Position numbers and translations under genes: made by a program
Shown: positions 7,641 through 15,709 of the stretch, piece by piece
Numbering within the stretch: position 1 is the first letter of the stretch
Layout: every line of letters begins with the position of its first letter
The notes under the pieces: generated by a model
The model's input: only the letters and a program-made list of their open reading frames with translations
The model's database searches: none
What the model was told of the DNA's origin: nothing
Origin: Bacillus zhangzhouensis
Lineage (GTDB): Bacteria > Bacillota > Bacilli > Bacillales > Bacillaceae
DNA: 64,000 nucleotides
Assembly (NCBI RefSeq): GCF_000715205.1
Contig: NZ_JOTP01000011.1
Span: 1 to 64,000 of the forward strand
Direction of reading: 5' to 3'

Positions 7641-8873
7641 CTATGCTTTTTCTTCAAATAAACGTGCGATTTCCACGATGACTTCTGTTGCTTTCATCAT
7701 GTTATCAACTGAAATAAATTCATATTTACCGTGGAAGTTTTCCCCGCCAGTAAAGATGTTTGGTGTTGGGAGACCTTTATATGAAAGCTGAGAGCCATCT
7801 GTGCCGCCGCGTATAGGTTCGATCACAGGTGTCACTGAGCGGTTTTCCATTGCTTCATGGGCAATGTCCACAATATGTTTAACAGGCTTAATTTTTTCTC
7901 TCATATTATAATATTGATCCTGAATGCTGAGGGTGATACTGTTTTCGCCGTAGACCGCTTTTAAGTCATTTGCAATCTTTTCAAATAGTGCTTTGCGATT
8001 GTTGAACTTCTCTTTATCAAAATCACGGATAATATATTGCAGCTCTGCTTCTTCAACTTCTCCTACGAACTTTGTCAGGTGGAAAAAGCCTTCATAGCCT
8101 TCTGTATACTCCGGAGATTCATCTGAAGGGAGCTTGTTGTGAAAGAGCATCCCGATCTTCGCAGCACTGACCATTTTGTCTTTCGCTGTACCTGGATGGA
8201 CGTTGTTTCCTTTAATCGATACTTTCGCACCTGCTGCGTTGAAGCTTTCATATTGAAGCTCTCCAAGTGGTCCGCCGTCAATGGTATATGCATAAGAAGC
8301 GCCAAAGGCATCGACATCAAATTTGTGCGGCCCTCTGCCAATCTCTTCATCTGGAGTAAAGGCGACTCGGATCTTTCCGTGCTTGATTTCTGGATGCTGA
8401 ATGAGGTAATGCATGGCGGTCATAATTTCTGCAATACCTGCTTTGTTATCTGCACCAAGTAGGGTTGTGCCATCAGTGGTGATGAGCGTATGTCCTTGGT
8501 ACTTTTGCAAATTTGGAAACTGTGCTGGAGATAACACGATATGTAGATCATCATTTAACGTGATGTCACCGCCTTGATAGTCCTCATGAATCTGCGGTTT
8601 CACATTCTTGCCAGTGAAGTCAGTAGCTGTGTCAATATGCGCCAGGAAGCCAATCGTTGTCACTTCTTTGTCGGTGTTAGATGGGATCGTTCCCATAACA
8701 TAGCCGTTTTCATCCATTGTCACTTCTTGAATCCCGATGGATTTCATCTCTTCAACAAGCTGCCTCGCTAGGTTCAGCTGTCCTGCAGTAGATGGGCAGC
8801 TTTCTTTTTCTGCATCAGACTGAGTATCTACTTTCACATAACTTGTGAAACGCTGGATCATTTCCTCTTTCAT
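7641..8873 (-). CDS. pepT: Peptidase T (tripeptide aminopeptidase)
   Basis: This 410-residue M20-family metallopeptidase releases the N-terminal residue from tripeptides in the cytoplasm. The dinuclear zinc ligands are visible: HID in [12 protein letters not shown] near residue 78, ADNKAG near 140, the catalytic TPDEEIGRG near 175, and the last histidine in [11 protein letters not shown] near residue 380. The dimerisation insert between them is complete, and length equals that of other PepT proteins. Transcribed alone on the minus strand. Identification is secure. Confidence 0.97.
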   Translation of the reverse strand: MKEEMIQRFTSYVKVDTQSDAEKESCPSTAGQLNLARQLVEEMKSIGIQEVTMDENGYVMGTIPSNTDKEVTTIGFLAHIDTATDFTGKNVKPQIHEDYQGGDITLNDDLHIVLSPAQFPNLQKYQGHTLITTDGTTLLGADNKAGIAEIMTAMHYLIQHPEIKHGKIRVAFTPDEEIGRGPHKFDVDAFGASYAYTIDGGPLGELQYESFNAAGAKVSIKGNNVHPGTAKDKMVSAAKIGMLFHNKLPSDESPEYTEGYEGFFHLTKFVGEVEEAELQYIIRDFDKEKFNNRKALFEKIANDLKAVYGENSITLSIQDQYYNMREKIKPVKHIVDIAHEAMENRSVTPVIEPIRGGTDGSQLSYKGLPTPNIFTGGENFHGKYEFISVDNMMKATEVIVEIARLFEEKA

Positions 8874-9090
8874 CTATACGTCACTCCTTTTGTAGAATAT
8901 GTTCATTTTATCACGTCTTGAATGCGCTTCATAACAAGAAAGGTTTTCTCTGGCAATTAGAGAGGAAAAAGGCCTACTTTCGTTAGGTAATGTGCTGAAT
9001 GGTTCTTTAGGGTGATTTTTTTGGGTGTCTTTTTATTTATAATGAGTGCATATAAAATCATCCATTTGTACGTTAAATTGGGAGAAAGGG

Positions 9091-9423
9091 GTGCGAAAGT
9101 TGGATTCTAGTCAAACGCTGGCACTCGCTCAAAAGTTTCAGGAAGCGGCTGATGAGATTCGGCAGTCGAAGCAGCTGCTTGAGAATCGGCTGAAGGCAGT
9201 AGGATCAGGCTGGCAAGGAGAAGCAAGGAATAAATTTGATCAAAGCTTTGAGGAAACAACGGCACGCTATGATCAATTTGAAAAGGACTTGCTGGAAACG
9301 AGCCAGGAACTGCGGGATGCAGCGGTCAAGATCGAGGAGCGTAAAGCCGAAATTGCCAGAATGGAAGAGCTTGAGCGAAAAAGACGAGAAGAACGGAGAG
9401 AAAGAAACCGAGAAGGGAGATGA
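9091..9423 (+). CDS. yfjA: WXG100-family (YfjA-like) type VII secretion substrate/partner
   Basis: A short helical protein of about 110 residues with a central W-x-G turn (SGWQGEARNKF) between two long helices and a highly charged tail rich in Arg and Glu. This is the hairpin fold of WXG100 proteins, which are exported by the Esx/Yuk system or partner larger substrates. It is first in a four-gene set whose order matches B. subtilis yfjABCD as I recall it. Start: GTG at 9091 with GGAG six bases upstream; TTG at 9100 is also reasonable. A TATAAT at 9038-9043 may be its -10 box. Confidence 0.7.
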   Translation: MRKLDSSQTLALAQKFQEAADEIRQSKQLLENRLKAVGSGWQGEARNKFDQSFEETTARYDQFEKDLLETSQELRDAAVKIEERKAEIARMEELERKRREERRERNREGR

Positions 9424-9427
9424 TGTG

Positions 9428-10624
9428 ATGGCACGTGACATTGTGGTTGATCCAGATCAGCTGACAGGGCTGGCGAATGATTTTGTAGGAGAGCTTTCCG
9501 CCATTGAAACAAAGCATCACGATTTACATAGTGAACTGGATCATTTGATTTTAGGCTGTGATCCTCGGTATAGAAGCTGTTTTTCCGGTGTTGGGGATGC
9601 ATGGAGTGCTGGACAAGCATTAATAAGCAAATTGAGCAGTGATGATATCGCCATTCGTCATGCAACAGATCAAATGGTCGAAGCGGATGATATTCTAAGG
9701 AAAATGTACAGCATCTATGATCAATATGGCACGCTCACGAGCTTAGCTGGAATCGTGATGATGCAGGCGAAATACTACGGGCTTGGGATGACAACCTTTA
9801 TGAAAGAAAACGGCCGTTATGCAGCGCAGCATTCCAAGCTGCTGCTTGATTTGACCAGCCGGGTAGAAGGAACGAGATTTGACCGGCTAGCAAGGATTTG
9901 GCTGAGTAAAAAAGAATTATTAAAACGATCCAACTGGTCGATGGCTGATTTGGTCCATAAGAAATTCACGAAATTTTATCCTGACGATACGGTTGCGTTT
10001 ACGAACAGCGTCCGCGATTTTACAAAAGGGAGTATCAATTGGAAGGACACGGCTGGAATCAAGTCTGTTCTGAAAAATGGGGCAAGATTTGCTAAAGGAA
10101 ATGCCATCATTGCAACGGTTGTCACTGGTGCAACGGAAACGGTTGGCTGTGGTTTGAAAATTGCTGAGAATTATGCAGAATTCGGTGATCAGCCGGAAGT
10201 TCTGAAGCGTGAAAATGCAAAGGCTGTTGGAAATGCAGTAAATAATACGGTCTTTATCGCTGGCGGGTCCGTCGCAGGTGCCGTTGTCGGCGGCGCTCTC
10301 GGAAGCTTTGCGGGTCCGATTGGAACAGTTGTCGGTGGCGCCATTGGATCAGCAGTAGGTGGATTTATTGGAGAAAAAGTCGCCAAGCTGACATCCGGTT
10401 TTGCTGAACAGGTCGCAGTGAAATTAAAGGATCCGATTCATGCAGTCGTGGATAAAGGGAAAAAAGCATTTGAGCTGGCGGGGCAAGGTGTGAAAGCAGT
10501 CAATGACACCATTGATCAAGCAAATCAGGTGATACATAAAGGGATAGAAAAAACAAAAGAAACCGCAGACTCGCTAATAAAGGGTGCAGGTGATTTCTTT
10601 AAGGGCGCATTTTCTTTTGGATAA
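9428..10624 (+). CDS. yfjB: YfjB-like putative type VII secretion effector with glycine-zipper region
   Basis: A 398-residue protein. The first 110 residues are helical with a conserved-looking Cys pair (GCDPRYRSC) and resemble a WXG/LXG-type delivery domain. Residues 280-330 form a glycine zipper (GGSVAGAVVGGALGSFAGPIGTVVGGAIGSA split by short polar turns) of the kind seen in membrane-inserting toxins, followed by an amphipathic, lysine-rich helical tail. It begins four bases after the WXG100 gene, so the two are translated together. No enzyme domain is visible; pore formation is a guess from the glycine zipper. Start ATG 9428, after AAGGGAGATGATGTG. Confidence 0.65.
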   Translation: MARDIVVDPDQLTGLANDFVGELSAIETKHHDLHSELDHLILGCDPRYRSCFSGVGDAWSAGQALISKLSSDDIAIRHATDQMVEADDILRKMYSIYDQYGTLTSLAGIVMMQAKYYGLGMTTFMKENGRYAAQHSKLLLDLTSRVEGTRFDRLARIWLSKKELLKRSNWSMADLVHKKFTKFYPDDTVAFTNSVRDFTKGSINWKDTAGIKSVLKNGARFAKGNAIIATVVTGATETVGCGLKIAENYAEFGDQPEVLKRENAKAVGNAVNNTVFIAGGSVAGAVVGGALGSFAGPIGTVVGGAIGSAVGGFIGEKVAKLTSGFAEQVAVKLKDPIHAVVDKGKKAFELAGQGVKAVNDTIDQANQVIHKGIEKTKETADSLIKGAGDFFKGAFSFG

Positions 10625-10636
10625 GGAGAGATCAAG

Positions 10637-11395
10637 TTGGATCAGCTAAGTCTAAGTATCGAGGAACTCATCTTTAGTTTTTATAGTGAAGGCTATTTTG
10701 AACAAGGCATGTCCTTAAAGGAGGCCTATTATCCTGATGTAGAGGATGAACGTCTTGGTTTTTTATTTGAAATTGCGTGTCGCTCTTTGCTGGCGAAAGG
10801 CGTGCTGGAATTTCGAAACAGACAATACCGTTATAAAGCAGAATACCGCCATTTCATCCAGGCCATGAATGATGCATCGCACACTGTCAAGGCTTCAAGA
10901 TTTGGAGAGTTAGATGAAGAAGTCAGTACCTCCTTTCATACGACGCAGGCGGGCGTATATGCACATCATACGCTTTATGATCAACAAGTGCATCAGATTC
11001 ACAAACTGAAAGGCGATCAGCAGGCAGAGGAGCAAGTGACAATCTTTTTGAACATACACATGAGTGATCACCGCACACCTGTTATCAACCTACAAGCAGA
11101 GGAATTTGAAATGCTATTAGAGCAAGCAAGCGAAGCGAAAGATGAGTGGTTTTCCTTCCTTAATAAAGCAGAGAATCAAGAACTGGTGAGGGCATTTGTT
11201 TCCGATGTGCAGGCAAGAAAAGGAAAGATGGATTCCCTTATGAAGGTAGCCTATGACAAAAACAATACGCCGGATGTAGAGTCCATGATATTTGTTATAC
11301 CAGGTGAGAAACATTCCTGGCTTGTGTCGGGAATACAGGAAAACGAATTTCGCATTGAGACGGCTCATAGAGATGGGTTACGTTCTATATTCTAA
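10637..11395 (+). CDS. yfjC: YfjC-like protein with possible EspG-like fold
   Basis: This 252-residue soluble acidic protein has a winged-helix-like N-terminal stretch (residues 5-80) and a C-terminal part ending in a beta-rich SWLVSGIQENEFRIETAH segment. It sits 12 bases after the glycine-zipper gene, behind AAGGAGAGATCAAG and a TTG start. By analogy with EspG, the substrate chaperone of mycobacterial ESX systems, it may bind and keep the upstream effector soluble, or act as its immunity protein. That is inference from position and a loose resemblance at the C-terminus. Confidence 0.55.
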   Translation: MDQLSLSIEELIFSFYSEGYFEQGMSLKEAYYPDVEDERLGFLFEIACRSLLAKGVLEFRNRQYRYKAEYRHFIQAMNDASHTVKASRFGELDEEVSTSFHTTQAGVYAHHTLYDQQVHQIHKLKGDQQAEEQVTIFLNIHMSDHRTPVINLQAEEFEMLLEQASEAKDEWFSFLNKAENQELVRAFVSDVQARKGKMDSLMKVAYDKNNTPDVESMIFVIPGEKHSWLVSGIQENEFRIETAHRDGLRSIF

Positions 11396-11416
11396 TGGAG
11401 AAAAGGAGAATGACGC

Positions 11417-11944
11417 TTGAATCCAAGTGAAGTAATAGAAGTGAGGAGCAGACCCTTTCTAAGAGTATGGGCATTCTTAGCAACGGGCGGCTTTGGTATC
11501 ATCGGTATTTGGCTATTTTCAGAAGCTCTTACATTTGAATCGAATTATACATTATTTTTATTTTTAGGTGGGTTATTAGGTATTGTCTATGGCTGGATCT
11601 CCTTTTTGATGATTCTACCGGCTTTTACGAAAAGAGGAAATGTGATTTTTCGAATTCAGCGCGGAGAGAATGGTGCTATTTTGCATCGGGAGCACACGAT
11701 CCCTTTTCAAGACATTCAATCAATTGACATGCGCCGGCACCGTTACAGTATCGGGGGATTTCTCTTCATGGATGTGCTCATTCGGAAAATAGATGGGAAA
11801 TTGGTTAAGATTCCGGCGTACAGTATTTTAGATGAAGAAGTATTTGAGCAAACCGTCAAACAAGACATCTATCCATATTTAAATCGGGCAGCCCAAGAGA
11901 ACTGGAGACAGCAGCATGGTCAGGGCGAAGAGCAGATTGACTAG
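11417..11944 (+). CDS. yfjD: YfjD-like membrane protein (DUF5381-type)
   Basis: A 175-residue protein with two membrane segments (residues 17-37 and 45-68) followed by a cytoplasmic PH-like domain containing TIPFQDIQSIDMRRHRYSIGGFLFMDVLIRKIDGK split over residues 98-135. The layout matches the DUF5381 proteins YfjD/YfjE of B. subtilis. As the last gene of the yfj-like set it could be an immunity or anchoring protein for the secreted partners. Start TTG at 11417 after AAAAGGAGAATGACGC. Confidence 0.6.
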   Translation: MNPSEVIEVRSRPFLRVWAFLATGGFGIIGIWLFSEALTFESNYTLFLFLGGLLGIVYGWISFLMILPAFTKRGNVIFRIQRGENGAILHREHTIPFQDIQSIDMRRHRYSIGGFLFMDVLIRKIDGKLVKIPAYSILDEEVFEQTVKQDIYPYLNRAAQENWRQQHGQGEEQID

Positions 11945-11981
11945 GTTGTTTACGCCATGATTCCATAGGATAGTGCGCCAC

Positions 11982-11993
11982 TTTTTCGAAAAA
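11982..11993. promoter_or_regulatory. Palindrome upstream of the XRE-type regulator
   Basis: TTTTTCGAAAAA is a perfect 12-bp palindrome just upstream of a TATGAT box and the HTH gene at 12042. It is a candidate autoregulatory operator; the evidence is position only. Confidence 0.35.
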
Positions 11994-12041
11994 ATCGTGT
12001 ATGATGTCAGTAAAGACTGAACACTCAAGAGGTGATGAGAG

Positions 12042-12509
12042 ATGGACAAAGAGATGGTAATCGACCTCGTCACAGAACAAATGGCACGGATTCGGAAAGA
12101 AAAGAATTATACGCAGGACCGCATGGCTGAGGTACTTGGTTTATCGAAACGGCATTTGCAGCAGGTTGAAAAAAACAGACTGCGCCTCAACTGGACGCAA
12201 TCTGCGGCCGTATGTGCATTATTCAGGGATAGTGACGTTTTAAAAGGGACACTTGGGGATGACCCACTTGAAATTTTGGAAGTCGTGGCACATGATGAAT
12301 TGCATCTATCTGTTGAACGTACAATTGGTGGAAAGGTTTGGTGGCGGACCTCTATAAAAAAAGGCACATTTCGTCTCCAGCAAAATGTGCTGAGTCAGCA
12401 TTACCGCATCTTAGATGATGAGAATTATCGCTATTATAGTTCCTTTAATAAAGAAGAAGCGAAACGGCGGTTAGAGGAATTAAGCCAGCTGTCTTCTCCT
12501 TACTCATAA
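12042..12509 (+). CDS. XRE-family helix-turn-helix regulator
   Basis: A 155-residue protein with an N-terminal Cro/CI-type helix-turn-helix (residues 8-60: QMARIRKEKNYTQDRMAEVLGLSKRHLQQVEK), then about 90 residues without a domain I know, including WWRTSIKKG. It has its own ribosome binding site (GAGGTGATGAGAG) and ends at a strong terminator, so it is a single-gene unit. It lies beside the yfj-like set and could control it, but nothing in the sequence proves that. Confidence 0.75.
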   Translation: MDKEMVIDLVTEQMARIRKEKNYTQDRMAEVLGLSKRHLQQVEKNRLRLNWTQSAAVCALFRDSDVLKGTLGDDPLEILEVVAHDELHLSVERTIGGKVWWRTSIKKGTFRLQQNVLSQHYRILDDENYRYYSSFNKEEAKRRLEELSQLSSPYS

Positions 12510-12527
12510 GCAGCTGATATCCAAAAG

Positions 12528-12564
12528 AAAAGAGAGGCACCCGTATGATAGGGGCCTCTCTTTT
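12528..12564. terminator. Bidirectional terminator between the XRE gene and ansR
   Basis: An 11-bp stem (AAAAGAGAGGC / GCCTCTCTTTT) with A-rich and T-rich flanks serves the converging XRE gene and ansR. Confidence 0.85.
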
Positions 12565-12570
12565 CGTTGT

Positions 12571-12918
12571 TTATACTTTCAGAGTGTTTTTCGCCCGAAT
12601 AAAGGCAACAAGCTGTTTGATTTCTTCATCGGTTAGTGGAACGCCATCTACGAGGATGGTTCCTTCTTTTGCTTCCGTCAGTTCAATTTTGATATCAGAG
12701 ATTTTGCGTTGTATCTCTGGCTCGTCCGTTCTACCAAGTAAAAAATCAATGGACGTATCATACAAATCAGCGAGCAGCTTCACTGCTTCAAGCGAAGGTC
12801 GTCGGTACCCAGATTCGTAACCGGCATAGGTGCTTTTGGCGATACCTAGGCGATCTGCCGTATGCTGGAGAGACCATTTTTTCTTTTTTCTAAGGGTGGT
12901 TAAACGATCGAGTATCAT
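12571..12918 (-). CDS. ansR: AnsR, repressor of the asparagine-degradation operon
   Basis: A 115-residue protein with a Cro/CI-type helix-turn-helix at residues 3-60 (LRKKKKWSLQHTADRLGIAKSTYAGYESGYRRPSL), very close to B. subtilis AnsR. AnsR represses ansAB and is relieved by aspartate or asparagine. It is divergent from ansA, and three operator-like repeats fill the shared intergenic region. The start was taken at MILDRLTTL with AAGGAG nine bases upstream; the longer in-frame extension has no binding site. Confidence 0.9.
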   Translation of the reverse strand: MILDRLTTLRKKKKWSLQHTADRLGIAKSTYAGYESGYRRPSLEAVKLLADLYDTSIDFLLGRTDEPEIQRKISDIKIELTEAKEGTILVDGVPLTDEEIKQLVAFIRAKNTLKV

Positions 12919-12972
12919 ACATGAACGCTCCTTTATATACAACATCAGTATATCATATTTTGACATAGAGTG

Positions 12973-13050
12973 TACGCGTTATGCGTAATAATTTCTTGAT
13001 TAATTCGCGTTATGTGACTATAATGGCAATGAAGGTACGCGTAAAGCGTA
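12973..13050. promoter_or_regulatory. Three phased AnsR-type operators
   Basis: Two perfect inverted repeats of the form TACGC-N5-GCGTA (12973-12987 and 13036-13050) flank a degenerate copy, TTCGCGTTATGTGAC (13004-13018). Centres lie 31 and 32 bases apart, close to three helical turns, so the sites face the same side of the DNA. The middle copy fills the spacer of the ansA promoter. Confidence 0.75.
12996..13024 (+). promoter_or_regulatory. Sigma-A promoter of ansA
   Basis: TTGATT and TATAAT separated by 17 bases, placed inside the operator cluster and 100 bases upstream of the ansA start. Confidence 0.8.
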
Positions 13051-13124
13051 TATTATAGAATAGCACAAGCTGGCTTATAATATGTGTGACAAACGAAGTA
13101 ATTTTACTGAAAGAGGTGGACCTG

Positions 13125-14114
13125 TTGAAGAAATTATTGCTTTTAACCACTGGTGGGACGATTGCATCTGTAGAGAGTGAAAATGGTTTAGCTCCAGGTG
13201 TTAAAGCTGAGGACCTTTTAAGCTATTTAAACGAAATTAATGCAGAGTACACAATGGACACAAAGTCCCTGATGAGTATAGATAGTACCAATATGCAGCC
13301 TGAATACTGGGTGGATATCGCAACAGCCATTTATGAGAATTATGATCAATACGACGGCTTTGTCGTCACTCATGGAACCGATACAATGGCCTATACATCA
13401 GCAGCTCTATCTTATATGCTGCAAAATCCTGATAAGCCGATCGTTATTACAGGTTCACAAATCCCGATTACGTTTAAGAAAACAGATGCGAAGAAAAACA
13501 TCACAGATGCGATTCGTTTTGCATGTGACGGTGTAGGCGGCGTATATGTCGTGTTTGATGGCAGAGTGATTCAAGGAACACGCGCAATCAAACTAAGAAC
13601 GAAAAGCTACGATGCATTTGAAAGTATTAACTACCCATATATTGCATCGATTGAAAATCATCAAATTGAATACAATAGCAAAGTAAAAAGAACGTCTATG
13701 AAACCGCTTAAATTAGATGCATCCTTGAACACTGATGTTTGTCTATTAAAACTGCACCCAGGACTTAAGCCTGAGTTTTTAGATGCGATCAAAGGTTTGT
13801 ACAAAGGGGTCGTCATCGAAAGCTACGGCAGTGGCGGAATTCCTTTCGAAGGAAGAAACCTTTTAGAAAAGATCAACGAATTGCTGGAAGAAGGCATTTC
13901 TGTTGTCATCACAACTCAGTGTCTCGAAGAAGGAGAAGACATGAGTGTGTATGAAGTAGGACGCAAGATCAATCAAGAAATGGTGGCGCGTTCACGAAAC
14001 ATGAACACAGAAGCCATCGTGCCGAAACTCATGTGGGCATTGGGCAAAACAACAGATCCAAGAGAAGTGAAAAAGATTATGGAAACGCCAATCGCAGAAG
14101 ATTTAGTGATTTAA
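13125..14114 (+). CDS. ansA: L-asparaginase AnsA
   Basis: This 329-residue cytoplasmic enzyme hydrolyses L-asparagine to aspartate and ammonia. Both active-site loops of the type I asparaginase family are present: TTGGTIAS (residues 8-15, nucleophile Thr) and THGTDTMAY near residue 85, with the catalytic Lys in [15 protein letters not shown] region. The start is the TTG at 13125, seven bases after GAGGTGG, which gives the [10 protein letters not shown] beginning and exactly the length of B. subtilis AnsA; the 13 codons upstream are leader. First gene of ansA-ansB-mleN. Confidence 0.96.
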   Translation: MKKLLLLTTGGTIASVESENGLAPGVKAEDLLSYLNEINAEYTMDTKSLMSIDSTNMQPEYWVDIATAIYENYDQYDGFVVTHGTDTMAYTSAALSYMLQNPDKPIVITGSQIPITFKKTDAKKNITDAIRFACDGVGGVYVVFDGRVIQGTRAIKLRTKSYDAFESINYPYIASIENHQIEYNSKVKRTSMKPLKLDASLNTDVCLLKLHPGLKPEFLDAIKGLYKGVVIESYGSGGIPFEGRNLLEKINELLEEGISVVITTQCLEEGEDMSVYEVGRKINQEMVARSRNMNTEAIVPKLMWALGKTTDPREVKKIMETPIAEDLVI

Positions 14115-14142
14115 CTATTCTATAGAAAGCAGGTCATATCAG

Positions 14143-15567
14143 ATGGTTCAAGCAACTTATCGCTACGAGAAGGATTTTCTTGGTGAAAAAGAAATTCCGG
14201 CAGACGTGTATTATGGTGTTCAAACCCTTCGTGCAAAAGAAAATTTCCCGATTACAGGGTACCGCATGCATGAGGAACTCATCAGAGCCTTTGCTATCGT
14301 CAAAAAAGCAGCAGCTCAAGCCAATATGGAAGTTGGACGTTTATATGAAGGAATTGGCAATGCCATCGTTCAAGCGTCTGATGAAGTCATTGAAGGCAAG
14401 CTGCATGAGTACTTTATTGTAGACCCAATTCAAGGTGGCGCAGGAACTTCGATGAATATGAATGCCAATGAGGTCATTGGTAACAGAGCCCTAGAGATCA
14501 TGGGACATCAAAAGGGTGAATACATTCATTTAAGTCCAAACACACATGTGAACATGTCGCAATCGACGAATGATTCATTCCCAACGGCTATCCATATTGC
14601 TGTGCTCAAGCAGTTAGACATTCTGCTTGAGACGATGCAAGCGATGCAGGACGTATTCCAAAAGAAAGCGAAAGAATTCGATCATGTGATCAAAATGGGT
14701 CGTACGCATTTACAGGATGCTGTTCCGATCCGTTTGGGACAGGAATTTGAAGCATATAGCCGCGTTCTAAGCCGTGATATTAAACGGATTAACCAATCGA
14801 AGCAGCATTTATATGAAGTAAACATGGGTGCGACAGCTGTTGGGACAGGCTTAAACGCAGATCCACGCTATATTGAAATCGTGGTGAAAAAGCTGGCTGA
14901 TATTTCAGGTCTTCCGCTTGTAGGCGCAGAGCATCTCGTAGATGCCACGCAAAATACAGATGCATACACAGAAGTATCCGCAGCCTTAAAAGTATGCATG
15001 ATGAACATGTCTAAGATTGCCAATGACCTTCGTTTAATGGCATCTGGTCCGCGTGCAGGTCTTGCTGAAATTGCATTGCCAGCCCGTCAGCCTGGATCAT
15101 CCATTATGCCTGGGAAAGTCAATCCAGTCATGGCAGAGCTCATTAACCAAATCGCATTCCAGGTCATAGGGAACGACCACACCATCTGTCTTGCTTCTGA
15201 AGCGGGTCAGCTTGAGTTAAATGTGATGGAGCCTGTTCTGGTCTTTAACTTGCTTCAATCTATTAGTATAATGAATAACGGATTCCGCTCATTCACAGAT
15301 CATTGTTTAGTGGACATTGAAGCAAATGAAAAACGTTTGAAAGAATATGTAGAAAAAAGTGCAGGCGTGATCACTGCCGTGAACCCTCACTTAGGCTACG
15401 AAGCAGCCGCTAGAATTGCAAGAGAAGCTATTTTGAAGGGACAATCGATCAGAGATCTTTGCTTGCAGTATGATGTTCTAACGGAAGAAGAACTTGATAT
15501 TATCTTAAATCCTTACGAGATGACAAAGCCTGGTATTGCGGGTCAAGAGCTGCTAGAGCGACAATAA
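14143..15567 (+). CDS. ansB: L-aspartate ammonia-lyase (aspartase)
   Basis: This 474-residue member of the fumarase/aspartase superfamily converts aspartate to fumarate and ammonia. The signature GSSIMPGKVNP lies near residue 320, the GGAGTSMNMNANEV loop near 100, and NTHVNMSQSTNDSFPTA near 140. Together with AnsA it feeds asparagine carbon into the citrate cycle as fumarate. It begins 28 bases after ansA in the same operon and is followed by a hairpin that could reduce transcription into mleN. Confidence 0.97.
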   Translation: MVQATYRYEKDFLGEKEIPADVYYGVQTLRAKENFPITGYRMHEELIRAFAIVKKAAAQANMEVGRLYEGIGNAIVQASDEVIEGKLHEYFIVDPIQGGAGTSMNMNANEVIGNRALEIMGHQKGEYIHLSPNTHVNMSQSTNDSFPTAIHIAVLKQLDILLETMQAMQDVFQKKAKEFDHVIKMGRTHLQDAVPIRLGQEFEAYSRVLSRDIKRINQSKQHLYEVNMGATAVGTGLNADPRYIEIVVKKLADISGLPLVGAEHLVDATQNTDAYTEVSAALKVCMMNMSKIANDLRLMASGPRAGLAEIALPARQPGSSIMPGKVNPVMAELINQIAFQVIGNDHTICLASEAGQLELNVMEPVLVFNLLQSISIMNNGFRSFTDHCLVDIEANEKRLKEYVEKSAGVITAVNPHLGYEAAARIAREAILKGQSIRDLCLQYDVLTEEELDIILNPYEMTKPGIAGQELLERQ

Positions 15568-15596
15568 TATCAAAAAATTTATTTTATTAGTATGAT

Positions 15597-15631
15597 GAAT
15601 TGCCTGTGAAAGAGAGAAAAACAGGCAATTC
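15597..15631 (+). terminator. Hairpin between ansB and mleN
   Basis: An 11-bp perfect stem (GAATTGCCTGT / ACAGGCAATTC). The bases that follow are only partly T-rich (CACTTTCTTTC), so termination is probably partial. Confidence 0.65.
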
Positions 15632-15669
15632 ACTTTCTTTCGAATTGACAAACTTTTTTCACAATACTT

Positions 15670-15683
15670 TGAAAACGCTTAAC
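15670..15683 (+). promoter_or_regulatory. Candidate CcpA site (CRE) upstream of mleN
   Basis: TGAAAACGCTTAAC matches 12 of 14 consensus positions. A TTGACA lies at 15645-15650, and a TACGC half-site of the AnsR type follows at once, so mleN may have its own promoter under carbon control. Confidence 0.5.
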
Positions 15684-15709
15684 GTACGCGCAAAGGGAGG
15701 AAACAAACA

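Noticed and set aside
8139-8462. 107-codon plus-strand frame opposite pepT.
   Set aside because: Antisense shadow of a conserved peptidase gene with no binding site or recognisable domain.
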